Below are positions 9,217 through 16,729 of a stretch of DNA of 38,449 nucleotides, one piece after another; the stretch's first letter is position 1, and every line of letters starts with the position of its first letter. The notes under the pieces are model-generated. The model worked only from the letters and a program-made list of their open reading frames with translations. It was not told the origin of the DNA and searched no databases. The DNA is from Chloroflexota bacterium (GTDB taxonomy: Bacteria; Chloroflexota; Dormibacteria; CF-121): contig VBEE01000041.1 of the NCBI GenBank assembly GCA_005881715.1, positions 4,518 to 42,966 on the forward strand, in the 5' to 3' direction. The translations under genes and the position numbers were made by a program.

Positions 9217-10290
9217 TCAGCCGGCGAGCTGGTTGAGGGCTGCGGTCAGGACATCGACGCCGCGCTCGAACTCGGCGAGATCGATCGCCTCGTTAGGCGT
9301 GTGATCGAGCTTGGAATCGCCCGGGCCGTAGGCGAGGGTCGGGCAGCCCCAAACCGGTGCCAGGATGTTCATATCCGAGGTTCCGGTTTTCATTTTGAAC
9401 CGTGGCGTGCCACTGCCGTCACGGATGCCCTTGAGGAAGGCACGCACCAATGGCGTGTTCTTCTCGGCACGAACGGCGGCATCGGCGTACTCGAAGCGGA
9501 GTTCGGCGCCGTCCGCCCAGGCTTCGAGCTGCTGCTGAAGCGCCGGCACATCGAAGTTCGGCGGCAGGCGAAAGCCGACCGTCATGGCTGCGGTGTCGCG
9601 GAAGCCATCATGGTCGGCATGGAATCGCAGAATGCGGGCGTCGAGCCGTTCGAAGCTGCCGGAACCCTTGCCTTGCCCGGCGGCGTGATCCTGGACCCGC
9701 CGAATGAAGGCGATCGCCGTGTCGGCCGCGCTCTCGTTGGGTCCGGCGCCGTGGCCCATGGGTTGCGAGAGCCGGTAACGCAACTTGAGGCTGCCCTTGT
9801 AGCCGAGCGTCACAGCGTCCCATCCGCTCGGCTCGAGCACGATCAGCTGGTCCGGTGGGCGCCGGCTCGTGAGGTGCCGGGCCCCGCGTGAGCTGCCCTC
9901 TTCCTCGACGGCGCCGATCACCGTAAAGCGATACGCCGCGCCCGCTGGTTGCCGGGCCACTGCCGTGATGGCCGCGGCCAGCGGTCCCTTGGCGTCGACC
10001 GCGCCGCGGCCGAAGAGGCGGTCTCCCTCGCGCCGCACCGGAATGAAGCCAGGGACCGTATCGATATGCCCGAGGAGCAGCACCTCGCGTGGCCCACTTC
10101 CCCAGAAGGCGACGACATTGCCGGCTTCATCGCGCCGAGCGGCAAACCCCATCGATCGCAACCTTGATACCAACCACTGACCCAATTGGCGCTCCTGCGT
10201 CGATGGGCTCGGAATCGAGAGCATCTCCTCGAGCAGCTCGATGCCGGTTTCGGTAACGGGCTCGGTTTCGGAGCGCAGCGCGGTGATCAC
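9217..10290 (-). CDS. lysK: LysW-lysine/ornithine hydrolase (M20 metallopeptidase)
   Basis: Zinc/cobalt-dependent M20 peptidase that cleaves the isopeptide bond between the LysW C-terminal glutamate and lysine (or ornithine), regenerating the carrier. 357 residues. Metal-site motifs are LLLGHIDTV (His75, Asp77), GRGAVDAKG (Asp99) and [11 protein letters not shown] (Glu129-131). [14 protein letters not shown] and the late region [10 protein letters not shown] and [14 protein letters not shown] match the lid and C-terminal catalytic domain. It starts with GTG and shares a 4-nt overlap with the lysX stop. By sequence alone it resembles acetylornithine deacetylases and succinyl-diaminopimelate desuccinylases; cluster context gives the name. 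Confidence 0.87.
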   Translation of the reverse strand: MITALRSETEPVTETGIELLEEMLSIPSPSTQERQLGQWLVSRLRSMGFAARRDEAGNVVAFWGSGPREVLLLGHIDTVPGFIPVRREGDRLFGRGAVDAKGPLAAAITAVARQPAGAAYRFTVIGAVEEEGSSRGARHLTSRRPPDQLIVLEPSGWDAVTLGYKGSLKLRYRLSQPMGHGAGPNESAADTAIAFIRRVQDHAAGQGKGSGSFERLDARILRFHADHDGFRDTAAMTVGFRLPPNFDVPALQQQLEAWADGAELRFEYADAAVRAEKNTPLVRAFLKGIRDGSGTPRFKMKTGTSDMNILAPVWGCPTLAYGPGDSKLDHTPNEAIDLAEFERGVDVLTAALNQLAG

Positions 10291-11141
10291 GCCGGTACTG
10301 CCTCCAGCTCGCCAACGCGAAGGACGTGATCGACGATCCGGCCCGGGATGTCGATTCCGGTGGTCTGGATGCTATTGCGGAACTCCATGGTGTAGTTGAC
10401 CTCGCTGACGACCAGGCCGTCCGGGTGCTCGAGCAGGTCGATCGCCAGCACGCCGCCGCCGACGGCTCGGGCTGCGGCACGGGAGAGGCGGTCGATCTCG
10501 GGCGTCACCGGGCAGTTGCGCGCCCGGCCGCCGCGCGCCGTATTTGTGATCCAGTGCGACGACTCGCGGTAGATCGCACAGATGGTCTCGTCGCCCACCA
10601 CGAAGCTGCGGATGTCGCGCGCCGGCTTGTTGACGTATTCCTGGATATAAAAGATGGCGTGCTGGTAGGAGCCGAGCGTGTCCTTGTGCTCGAGCAGCGC
10701 CTCGGCGGCCTCGCGATCGGAGATCTTGGCCAGCAGGCGTCCCCACGAGCCGACCGCCGGCTTGAGCACCACCGGATAGCCCAGCGTCTCGATCGCCACG
10801 AGCGCGGATTCCGGGGTGAAGGCAATCAGGGTGCGGGGGCTTGGCACGCCGGCGGCGGTAAGCGCCGTGGTGGTGTTGATCTTGTCGCCGCAGGTGAGGG
10901 CGACTTCGTAGGTGTTCACCGTCGGGACGCCCGCCTGGTTGAGGATGCGCAACGCATAGAGCGCCCGCGAATGGTGCAGGCAACGCTCGAGCACGACGTC
11001 GTAGCGGGCCGGCTCCGCAGCCAGGTCGAAGACCAGCTCGCGGTCATCGATCCGCTCGATCTCGAGCCGCTGCCGGGCGAAGGCCTCGAACAGCAGCTTC
11101 TCCTCGGCCCGGATGCGGGAGCAGAGAACGCCGATTCTCAC
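10287..11141 (-). CDS. lysX: alpha-aminoadipate-LysW ligase LysX
   Basis: ATP-grasp ligase (RimK family) that forms an isopeptide-type bond between the LysW C-terminal glutamate and the amino group of alpha-aminoadipate. 284 residues, start [15 protein letters not shown] with a GTG codon directly after lysW. Visible motifs are [24 protein letters not shown] (about 98-108), [31 protein letters not shown] and the late [14 protein letters not shown]. The NYTMEFRNS segment next to the substrate pocket closely resembles the form I recall for Thermus thermophilus LysX, supporting aminoadipate as substrate. A paralogue at 14570-15418 has PEFHGF at the same place. Confidence in the family is high and in substrate moderate. 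Confidence 0.86.
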   Translation of the reverse strand: MRIGVLCSRIRAEEKLLFEAFARQRLEIERIDDRELVFDLAAEPARYDVVLERCLHHSRALYALRILNQAGVPTVNTYEVALTCGDKINTTTALTAAGVPSPRTLIAFTPESALVAIETLGYPVVLKPAVGSWGRLLAKISDREAAEALLEHKDTLGSYQHAIFYIQEYVNKPARDIRSFVVGDETICAIYRESSHWITNTARGGRARNCPVTPEIDRLSRAAARAVGGGVLAIDLLEHPDGLVVSEVNYTMEFRNSIQTTGIDIPGRIVDHVLRVGELEAVPA

Positions 11142-11142
11142 C

Positions 11143-11322
11143 TCACTCGCCCCAGTCTTCCTCTTCCTCGGGCGCCAGCTTGAGCTCGACCGGATTGCGC
11201 TCGACGACTTCCAGCTCGGCTCCGCAGTCGGCGCAGGGCACGATCTCGCCCTTTTCGACGTCCGCCGCGAGCTTGACGTCGGCCTCGCATTCCGGACACT
11301 TCGCGGTGACGACGGTTGCCAT
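11143..11322 (-). CDS. lysW: Amino-group carrier protein LysW
   Basis: 59-residue acidic carrier protein. It is below the ORF-track cutoff as a separate gene and hidden there inside an 870-nt shadow frame. The sequence starts [18 protein letters not shown], with two CxxC pairs (CPEC at 9-12, CADC at 30-33) forming the zinc knuckle. It ends in EEEEDWGE, the canonical EDWGE tail whose final glutamate receives aminoadipate or glutamate. It masks the amino group during chain reduction and gives the pathway enzymes an electrostatic handle. The ATG overlaps the lysU stop by 1 nt (TGATG) and lysX follows directly. It is the only LysW in the window, so it must serve both ligases if both act here. Confidence 0.96.
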   Translation of the reverse strand: MATVVTAKCPECEADVKLAADVEKGEIVPCADCGAELEVVERNPVELKLAPEEEEDWGE

Positions 11323-11819
11323 CACGACACCTCCTCGATCGCGGCCCAGCCGCGTGTTTTGATCAGGTCGATCAGCGTCCCGGCTTCCATGATGGCGACC
11401 GCCACCGGACCCGGTGTTTCCCCCTGGAACATCTTGCCATTGACAGCGATGCCGCCGGAATGGATGTCGATCGAAACGGGGTCGCCGTCCTCGATGGCGT
11501 CGTAGATCGCATCGCACTGGATGACCGGCAGTCCGATATTGATCGCATTGCGGTAGAAGATGCGGGCGAAGCTGCGCGCGACCACCGCCTGGATGCCAGC
11601 CGCCTTGATCGCCATCGGGGCGTGCTCGCGAGAGCTGCCGCAGCCGAAGTTGCGGCCGCCCACGATCACGTCGCCCGGCTGGACGCTTGCGGCGAAGTCG
11701 GGCCGGGCCTCGATAAAGCAGGCCTTGCCCAGGGCCGTGGCGTCGGTCGTCACGTTGTAGCGGCCCGGGATGATCGCGTCGGTCGAGATCCCATCGCCGA
11801 ACTTGAAGATCCTGGCCAT
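11322..11819 (-). CDS. lysU: Homoaconitase small subunit (LysU; LeuD-like)
   Basis: Swivel-domain subunit that pairs with LysT to convert homocitrate to homoisocitrate. 165 residues from MARIFKFGDG (ATG 11819; the track start at 12185 is a read-through into lysT). The core motif GGRNFGCGSSREHAP lies at residues 54-68 and the family end matches. The specificity loop reads GRYNVTTD (19-26), unlike the YLV-type loop I associate with isopropylmalate isomerases, which fits a homoaconitase. Leucine-pathway LeuD remains possible by homology. It overlaps the lysT stop by 1 nt and lysW by 1 nt. Confidence 0.82.
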   Translation of the reverse strand: MARIFKFGDGISTDAIIPGRYNVTTDATALGKACFIEARPDFAASVQPGDVIVGGRNFGCGSSREHAPMAIKAAGIQAVVARSFARIFYRNAINIGLPVIQCDAIYDAIEDGDPVSIDIHSGGIAVNGKMFQGETPGPVAVAIMEAGTLIDLIKTRGWAAIEEVS

Positions 11820-13051
11820 CAGTTGAAGCCTCTCGGATCGGTGATGGCGCCGGCCAGCGCGGACACCGCGGCGACCGCCGGGTTGGCCAGGTAGATCTCG
11901 GCCTGCGGGCTCCCCATCCGGCCGGCGTAGTTCCGGTTGCTGGTGGAGAGCGCGCGCTCCCCGGGACCGAGCACCCCGTGCTGCCGGCCGAGGCACGGAC
12001 CGCAGCCGGCATTCATCACCAGCGCGCCCGCTTCCATGAACGTCTGGATATAGCCTCGGGCGAGCGCCTCCATGTAGATCTGCTTCGAGGCCGGCACCAC
12101 GATCGTGCGGGTGCGGGGATGGACCTGTCGCCCCTCGAAGTAGCCGGCGACGATCGCCAGGTCTTCGATCCGGCCGTTGGCGCAACTGCCCACGAAGACT
12201 TCGTCAAGCTGGGTACCCTCCACCGTACTGAGGTCCTGGACGTTGTCGATGGCCGGCGGACACGCGATCTGTGGCTCGAGCGTCTGCGCGTCGACCTCGA
12301 CGACACTGCGATATTCGGGTGCCACCGGGTGCAGGTCGGCCACTTCGGCGTCGCCCAGGTAGATGCGGGTCTGCTCGTCGGGCTCGCACAACCCGGCTTT
12401 TCCGCCGAAGTCTACCGTCAGGTTGGCGAGGGTGAGGCGTTCGTCCACGCTCATGGCTTCGACCGCCTCACCTCCCCATTCCACCGCCAGGTAATTGGCG
12501 CCTTCGGCGCCCAGCCTGCGGATCACCTGGAGTGCCAGGTCCTTGGGGAAAATGCCCGGCGGCAGGGCGCCGCGCAGGTTGATGCGGATCGTTTCCGGCA
12601 CCCGGAACCAGGTCCGGCCGGTGGCGAAGGTGACCGCAATGTCGGTCGATCCAAAGCCCGCCGCAAAGCAGCCCAGTGCGCCGTAGGTGGTGCTGTGCGA
12701 ATCGGCGCCCACCACGATGCCGCCGGGACGGATGAACCCTTTCTCCACCATGAGTTGATGGCAGATCCCTTCCTGGAAGACGTGGGTGACGCCGTACTCG
12801 GTGGCGAAATCGCGCACCAGTTTGTGCAGGCCGGCCGAGGCGACTGTGTTGGCGGGAAGAATGTGGTCGAAGACCAGGATCACGCGCTCCGGGTCCCAGA
12901 GTGGAACCTCGAGATGGCGGAAGGCCTCGATTGCCAGCGGTCCGGTGACGTCGTGGGCCATCGCGTAGTCGACCGGCGCGACCACGATCTCACCGGCATG
13001 AACATCCCGTCCGAGCCGTCGCGAGAAGATCTCTTCGGTCAGGGTTCCCAT
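11819..13051 (-). CDS. lysT: Homoaconitase large subunit (LysT; LeuC-like)
   Basis: Iron-sulfur (4Fe-4S) dehydratase subunit, 410 residues from MGTLTEEIFSRR (ATG 13051, with AGGAGA 6 nt upstream; the track adds 18 upstream residues that overlap lysS). Family motifs are VGADSHSTTYGALG, AGFGSTDIAVTFATG, VGSCANGRIEDL and NAGCGPCLGRQHG. The cysteines in SCANG and GCGPC are cluster ligands. Archaeal-type LeuC and homoaconitase large subunits look alike; pairing with homocitrate synthase upstream and LysW downstream supports the lysine role. It starts 10 nt after the lysS stop. Confidence 0.85.
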   Translation of the reverse strand: MGTLTEEIFSRRLGRDVHAGEIVVAPVDYAMAHDVTGPLAIEAFRHLEVPLWDPERVILVFDHILPANTVASAGLHKLVRDFATEYGVTHVFQEGICHQLMVEKGFIRPGGIVVGADSHSTTYGALGCFAAGFGSTDIAVTFATGRTWFRVPETIRINLRGALPPGIFPKDLALQVIRRLGAEGANYLAVEWGGEAVEAMSVDERLTLANLTVDFGGKAGLCEPDEQTRIYLGDAEVADLHPVAPEYRSVVEVDAQTLEPQIACPPAIDNVQDLSTVEGTQLDEVFVGSCANGRIEDLAIVAGYFEGRQVHPRTRTIVVPASKQIYMEALARGYIQTFMEAGALVMNAGCGPCLGRQHGVLGPGERALSTSNRNYAGRMGSPQAEIYLANPAVAAVSALAGAITDPRGFN

Positions 13052-13061
13052 GTGTTCTCTC

Positions 13062-14189
13062 CTAAGCCGGGACCGAGCCCCGGAGCAGATCATCGAGTTC
13101 GTCATTGCTCAGCGGGCCGGCGTCGGCGCGCCGCTTGACTTCGGCGGTGAGGGTTCGCACTTCGTGATCCGTCAGCGTCAGTCCCAGCGTCGTCGCGCGA
13201 TGCGCGATCGCGTGGCGGCCCGTCAGGCGGTGGCCGGTCATGACGGTCCGCTCGAGGCCGAAGCGGGCGGGATCGAAGATCTCGTAGCTGGACGGGTCGT
13301 TTAGCACCGCGTTGGTGTGCATGCCCGCCTTGTGGTGAAAGGCGGTGCCGCTGGTAATCGATGCGTTGAATGGAACGTCGATCCCAACCATGTTGGCGAC
13401 CATCCGGTCGAGCTCGGGAAGGATCTCGAGCCGGTAGGGCGCAACCAGGTCCGGCCTCACGCTCAGCAGACGGGCGATCATCCCGCTGAGCGGCACGATG
13501 CCGTTGCGCTCGCCGATCCCCAGAACCGTCGTGTCGATGTGGGTCGCGCCCGCCTCGAGGGCCGCGAAGGCGTTGGCGATGGCGCAGCCGGTGTCGTTGT
13601 GGGCATGGAACTCGATGTCGCAGTCGACCGCCTTGCGCACCATCGAGACCAGCTCGAAGACCTGGTTGGGAGTGGCGATCCCGACCGTGTCGGCGAGCCC
13701 GACCCGCTGCGGATGCAGGCGGTCGATCGCCTGGTAGACGCGCAGCAGGTCGCGCGGCTCTGATCGGAAGGAGTCCTCGCTGCTGAACCGCACCTCGAGC
13801 CCCTGCGACTGGATGTAGCGGACGACGTCGGTCCCGGTCTCGATGATCTCGTCGACCGTCTTGCCGTGCGAGAAGGCACGCATCGCGGATGAGGTACCGA
13901 AAAGGACGTCGATGCCGTCGGCGCCCGTGCCGACCGCCACTCGCGCGTCGTCCAGGTGGCAGCGCACGTGGGTCAGGACCTTCGCCTGCAGCGGGAGCGC
14001 GGCCACCGTTCGCAGGTCGGCCTCCGACTGCGGCGAGGCGCAGGGGGAAGTCAATTCGAGGTAGTCCACGCCGAACTGATCGAGCATCTGCGCGATCGCG
14101 ACCTTCTGCGCCGGCGTGAAGTGGGCCGGGGCGAACTGTTCGCCCTCCCGGAGCGTCGATTCGATGATCTTGAACGCTCGTATGGTCAT
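13062..14189 (-). CDS. lysS: Homocitrate synthase
   Basis: Condenses 2-oxoglutarate with acetyl-CoA, the committed step of alpha-aminoadipate lysine synthesis. Start MTIRAFKIIESTLREGEQ at ATG 14189, 6 nt after a GGAGG site; the track start at 14222 lies inside the terminator hairpin and is rejected. Motifs are STLREGEQF, FGTSSAMRA, VRFSSEDSFRSE, GLADTVGIATP, EFHAHNDTGCAIANA and GERNGIVPL. ITSGTAFHHKAGMH and the late LTGRHAIAHRATTLGL match Thermus homocitrate synthase rather than isopropylmalate synthase, and there is no long regulatory domain (375 residues). It is the first gene of the operon and is directly controlled by the T-box leader. Confidence 0.92.
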   Translation of the reverse strand: MTIRAFKIIESTLREGEQFAPAHFTPAQKVAIAQMLDQFGVDYLELTSPCASPQSEADLRTVAALPLQAKVLTHVRCHLDDARVAVGTGADGIDVLFGTSSAMRAFSHGKTVDEIIETGTDVVRYIQSQGLEVRFSSEDSFRSEPRDLLRVYQAIDRLHPQRVGLADTVGIATPNQVFELVSMVRKAVDCDIEFHAHNDTGCAIANAFAALEAGATHIDTTVLGIGERNGIVPLSGMIARLLSVRPDLVAPYRLEILPELDRMVANMVGIDVPFNASITSGTAFHHKAGMHTNAVLNDPSSYEIFDPARFGLERTVMTGHRLTGRHAIAHRATTLGLTLTDHEVRTLTAEVKRRADAGPLSNDELDDLLRGSVPA

Positions 14190-14199
14190 GGCACCTCCG

Positions 14200-14235
14200 A
14201 AAAATAAAAAGCCTTCGTCCACCGGGACGAGAGGC
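14200..14235 (-). terminator. T-box regulated intrinsic terminator
   Basis: GCCT-C-TCGTCC / GGACGAAGGC forms a 10-bp stem with one bulged C and a CGGT loop, followed by TTTTTATTTTT. The lysS Shine-Dalgarno comes immediately after. The left arm overlaps bases that would take part in the antiterminator, as in other transcriptional T-boxes. Confidence 0.85.
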
Positions 14236-14520
14236 CTTCTCTCGTGGTACCACCCGACTTTGCCGTCCTCTCGCGAGAACGGCCTCTTCGAGTCCGCGGC
14301 GTGCCGCCTGAAGACTCCAGCCCGATCACGGGGGCCACCCGGCTCGGCCTACTGCCCCTCGGTTCCTCCCGCTCTGGCGGGTAAGGTGGGGGTTCGACCG
14401 GCGGCTCCGAGGCCTTTTTCGGCGGTGCCCTGGACCCTCCTTCTCAGCTTTCGGAGGTTCTCTGTCGTCCCAGCGGCCGCGTACTCGCCCTCATCAACGC
14501 CTTTGCGTATGAACTTGTTG
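14200..14520 (-). ncRNA. T-box riboswitch leader, lysine specific, upstream of lysS
   Basis: About 320-nt 5' leader on the minus strand. The T-box sequence CGGGTGGTACCACG (14256-14243) matches the canonical AGGGTGGTACCGCG. Stem I can be folded by eye: GAGGGC pairs with GCCTC around an internal loop whose 5' side is AGTA (14485-14482) and whose 3' side is GAAAAAG (14420-14414). Above it GCGG/CCGC and CTGG-AC/GTCCAG pair, with CCTCC/GGAGG near the apex. Apart from GAA itself, every in-register triplet in the A-run is AAA or AAG, so the specifier is lysine. A terminator follows 8 nt past the T-box. Uncharged tRNA-Lys should stabilise the antiterminator and switch on lysS. Stems II and III were not worked out. 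Confidence 0.88.
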
Positions 14521-14526
14521 GCCGGA

Positions 14527-14556
14527 ACGATACGCGTCATGGTGCCCGGATGTCAA
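14527..14556 (-). promoter_or_regulatory. Promoter of the lysine operon
   Basis: A perfect -35 TTGACA (14556-14551), an 18-nt spacer and TATCGT (14532-14527). Transcription would start near 14520, just before the T-box stem I. It lies in the 14 bp directly after the lysX2 stop, so the ligase gene and the lysine operon are separately transcribed. Confidence 0.6.
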
Positions 14557-14569
14557 GCCGGCTCAGCTA

Positions 14570-15418
14570 TTAGGCGACGGCCTCGGTCGCGCCCACCTGC
14601 TGGACGTAATCGATCACGTGGTCGGCGACGGGTATCCCGGTTGCCGCCATGAAGCCATGGAATTCGGGCGTGTAGTTGAGCTCGTTGACGAGCAGGCCGT
14701 CGGGGTGCTCGAGTAAGTCGACGGAGAGAAATCCACCCCCGACCGCCGCGGCCGCCTTACGGCAAAGCTGATCGATCTCGGGCGTGACTTCGCACACGGA
14801 CGCCGTACCATTGCGGGCCGTGTTCGTGATCCAGTGGTCGGAACTTCGGTAAATGGCGCCGATCGTCCGGTCCCCCACGACGATCGCCCGGATGTCGCGC
14901 TCGGGCTTGTTGACGTACTCCTGGATGTAAAAAATACCGTGCTGGTAGGAGCCCAACGTCTCCTTGTGCTCGAGCACGGCCTCGGCAGCGTCGCGGTCGT
15001 TGATCTTCGCCAGCAGCCGCCCCCAGGAGCCGACCATCGGCTTGAGGACCACCGGATAGCCCATCGCCTCGATTGCTTCCAGGGCGGCTTCCCGGGTGAA
15101 GGTCACGACAGTCTTTGGTACCGGCAGGCCGGCCCGCGCCAGCGCCGCCGTGGTCAGGATCTTATCGCCGCAGATGCGGGCAACTTTCGCCCGGTTGACC
15201 GTGGGCACCCGGGCGACATTCAAGAGGGTCAGGGCATAGAGCGAGCGGCCGTGGTGGATGGAGCGGTCGAGCACCACGCCAGGATGGGGGAAGCCATTGC
15301 CGATCGAGAACTTGATGCGATCCTCGTCGAGCCGCTCGAAGGGGACGCGGCGACGGCGGAGCGCCTCGAACAACGCCTTCTCTTCGACGCGGACACGAGA
15401 GCAGAGGATGCCGACCAT
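14570..15418 (-). CDS. Second LysW ligase, probably glutamate-LysW ligase (ArgX-like)
   Basis: ATP-grasp paralogue of LysX, 282 residues from [17 protein letters not shown] 15418 aligns with LysX; ATG 15436 (MITQPIM) is an alternative, and the track start at 15466 is unlikely. It shares [29 protein letters not shown] and [14 protein letters not shown] with LysX. It differs in the pocket segment, [17 protein letters not shown] in place of [14 protein letters not shown]. In LysX/ArgX enzymes this region is known to help select aminoadipate or glutamate, so glutamate is inferred. Its gene diverges from argG1 across a shared promoter region, supporting an arginine role. It may instead be a duplicate lysX or a ligase for another acidic amino acid. 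Confidence 0.75.
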   Translation of the reverse strand: MVGILCSRVRVEEKALFEALRRRRVPFERLDEDRIKFSIGNGFPHPGVVLDRSIHHGRSLYALTLLNVARVPTVNRAKVARICGDKILTTAALARAGLPVPKTVVTFTREAALEAIEAMGYPVVLKPMVGSWGRLLAKINDRDAAEAVLEHKETLGSYQHGIFYIQEYVNKPERDIRAIVVGDRTIGAIYRSSDHWITNTARNGTASVCEVTPEIDQLCRKAAAAVGGGFLSVDLLEHPDGLLVNELNYTPEFHGFMAATGIPVADHVIDYVQQVGATEAVA

Positions 15419-15424
15419 GATTGG

Positions 15425-15453
15425 TTGCGTAATCATACAGGGTTCCGTATACT
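15425..15453 (+). promoter_or_regulatory. Promoter of argG1 in the divergent lysX2-argG1 region
   Basis: TTGCGT (15425-15430), a 17-nt spacer and TATACT (15448-15453) form a good sigma70-type promoter 31 nt before the argG1 ATG, which has GGAGG 7 nt upstream. The GTATAC centre is palindromic, so the opposite strand can read TATACG as a -10 for lysX2. Confidence 0.6.
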
Positions 15454-15459
15454 TATGCG
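15426..15459. promoter_or_regulatory. Candidate ArgR operator (imperfect dyad)
   Basis: TGCGTAATCATAC and GTATACTTATGCGA form an inverted repeat (9 of 12 positions match) around AGGGTTCC, covering the whole argG1 promoter. Half-sites resembling TGCATAA are similar to ARG boxes of Gram-positive ArgR. argR lies in this same operon, so the site would give autoregulation. This was seen by eye only. Confidence 0.35.
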
Positions 15460-15484
15460 ACCACAACCGGGCAGGAGGCTACGC

Positions 15485-16729
15485 ATGCTGGCAGTGAAGA
15501 GCAAGTTACTGGAGAAGATCGACGCGACGCCGGTGAAGACGGCGAAGAAGGTCGCCCTGGCATATTCCGGCGGATTGGACTCATCCCTCTGCGCCGTCCT
15601 GGCGAGAGAGAAGTACGAGGTCGAGGACCTCCTCGCGATCACCGTCGACGTGGGGCAGGGGCAGGACGAGATGGAGGCGGCGATCGCAAAGGCCAAAGTG
15701 CTCGGCATCACCCCGATTGTCGTCGACGCGAAGGAGGAATTTGCCAACCTCTGGCTGTCGAAGGCGATCCAGGCAAACTCCAGCTACGAGGGCTATCCCG
15801 TGTCGACCTCGATGACCCGCCAGCTGATCGCCGCGAAGATCGCTTCCCTGGCGCTCAAGCTTGGCTGCGACGCCATCATGGAAGGCAGCAGCGGCAAGGG
15901 CAACGACCAGTACCGAATGCACAACGTCTTCAAGCTCTTCGCGCCGCAGCTCAAGGTCCTGGTCCCGGTGCGCGACTTCGATCTGACCCGCGGCGAGGAA
16001 GAGGAACTGTCGAAGGAGCTGGGCATCCCCATCACCGAGGTGATGCAGGGCGGCGATGACAAGACACTGTGGTGCCGCAGCCTGGCCTCCGGGGCAGTCG
16101 GGCTCAACCAGCCGATTCCGGATCACGCCTGGCTCTGGTGGAAGTCGGCTTCGAAGGCGACGTCAACGCCGACGCAGATTTCCGTCACCTTCGAGCATGG
16201 CGTGCCGGTCGCGCTCGACGGGACCGAACGCACGCTGCCAGAAATCGTCTCGAAGCTCAACGTGATCGCCGGGAGTCATGGAATCGGGAAGATCGACATC
16301 TTCGAGGACGGCATCATGGGCCTGAAATCGCGCGAGCTCTACGAGGCGCCCGCGGCCACGGTCCTCCTCAAGCTGCATCACGACTTGGAGCAGTTCTGCC
16401 TCACCAAGGAGGAGCTCGACTTCAAGGCGTTCGTCGATCAGAAGTGGGCTTACCTCGTCTATCACGGCGCCTGGTTCAGCCCGTTGAAGGAGGGGCTCGA
16501 CGCCTTCATCCAGACGACCCAGGCCCAGGTGAGCGGGACCGTGACCGCCACCCTGTTCCACGGGACGATCGACCTGGACGCGCGGCAGAGCGATCACTCG
16601 CTGTTCTTCCCGGAGATCCGCGGGCTGCAGAGCCGGAGTTTCAACCAGCAATTGTGTGGGCCGGCGGCGCAGATCGCCGGGCTACCGTGGGAGGTTCTGT
16701 CCAGGCGCATGTCGAAGGTCTCGCACTGA
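15485..16729 (+). CDS. Argininosuccinate synthase-like protein, divergent paralogue
   Basis: ArgG superfamily (PP-loop ATP pyrophosphatase), 414 residues from MLAVKSKLLEK; the track's 217-residue extension is antisense to lysX2 and rejected. The PP-loop LAYSGGLDSSLCAVLA (about 28-43) and GSSGKGNDQYRMHNVF are intact. The canonical citrulline/aspartate-side motif of the family, present as PYSVDENLWGRSIEAG in the second copy at 18611, is replaced by DDKTLWCRSLASGAVGLN. YEGYPVSTSMTRQL replaces YPLATALGRPL. It may be a second lineage of true argininosuccinate synthase or act on a different ureido substrate. It overlaps argH by 4 nt. Confidence 0.8.
   Translation: MLAVKSKLLEKIDATPVKTAKKVALAYSGGLDSSLCAVLAREKYEVEDLLAITVDVGQGQDEMEAAIAKAKVLGITPIVVDAKEEFANLWLSKAIQANSSYEGYPVSTSMTRQLIAAKIASLALKLGCDAIMEGSSGKGNDQYRMHNVFKLFAPQLKVLVPVRDFDLTRGEEEELSKELGIPITEVMQGGDDKTLWCRSLASGAVGLNQPIPDHAWLWWKSASKATSTPTQISVTFEHGVPVALDGTERTLPEIVSKLNVIAGSHGIGKIDIFEDGIMGLKSRELYEAPAATVLLKLHHDLEQFCLTKEELDFKAFVDQKWAYLVYHGAWFSPLKEGLDAFIQTTQAQVSGTVTATLFHGTIDLDARQSDHSLFFPEIRGLQSRSFNQQLCGPAAQIAGLPWEVLSRRMSKVSH

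Noticed and set aside
11978-13138. 386-aa plus-strand ORF
   Set aside because: Antisense to lysT; the minus frame has the iron-sulfur motifs.
13102-14253. 383-aa minus ORF in the lysS region
   Set aside because: It is an alternative frame of lysS, Arg-rich, without family motifs, and starts inside the T-box terminator.
14349-14540. 63-aa minus ORF in the T-box leader
   Set aside because: It covers the folded leader RNA; its reading frame follows the stem I sequence and has no ribosome site.
14834-15484. N-terminal 217-residue extension of argG1 in the track
   Set aside because: It is antisense to lysX2. A promoter, a GGAGG site and ATG 15485 give a normal-length ArgG.
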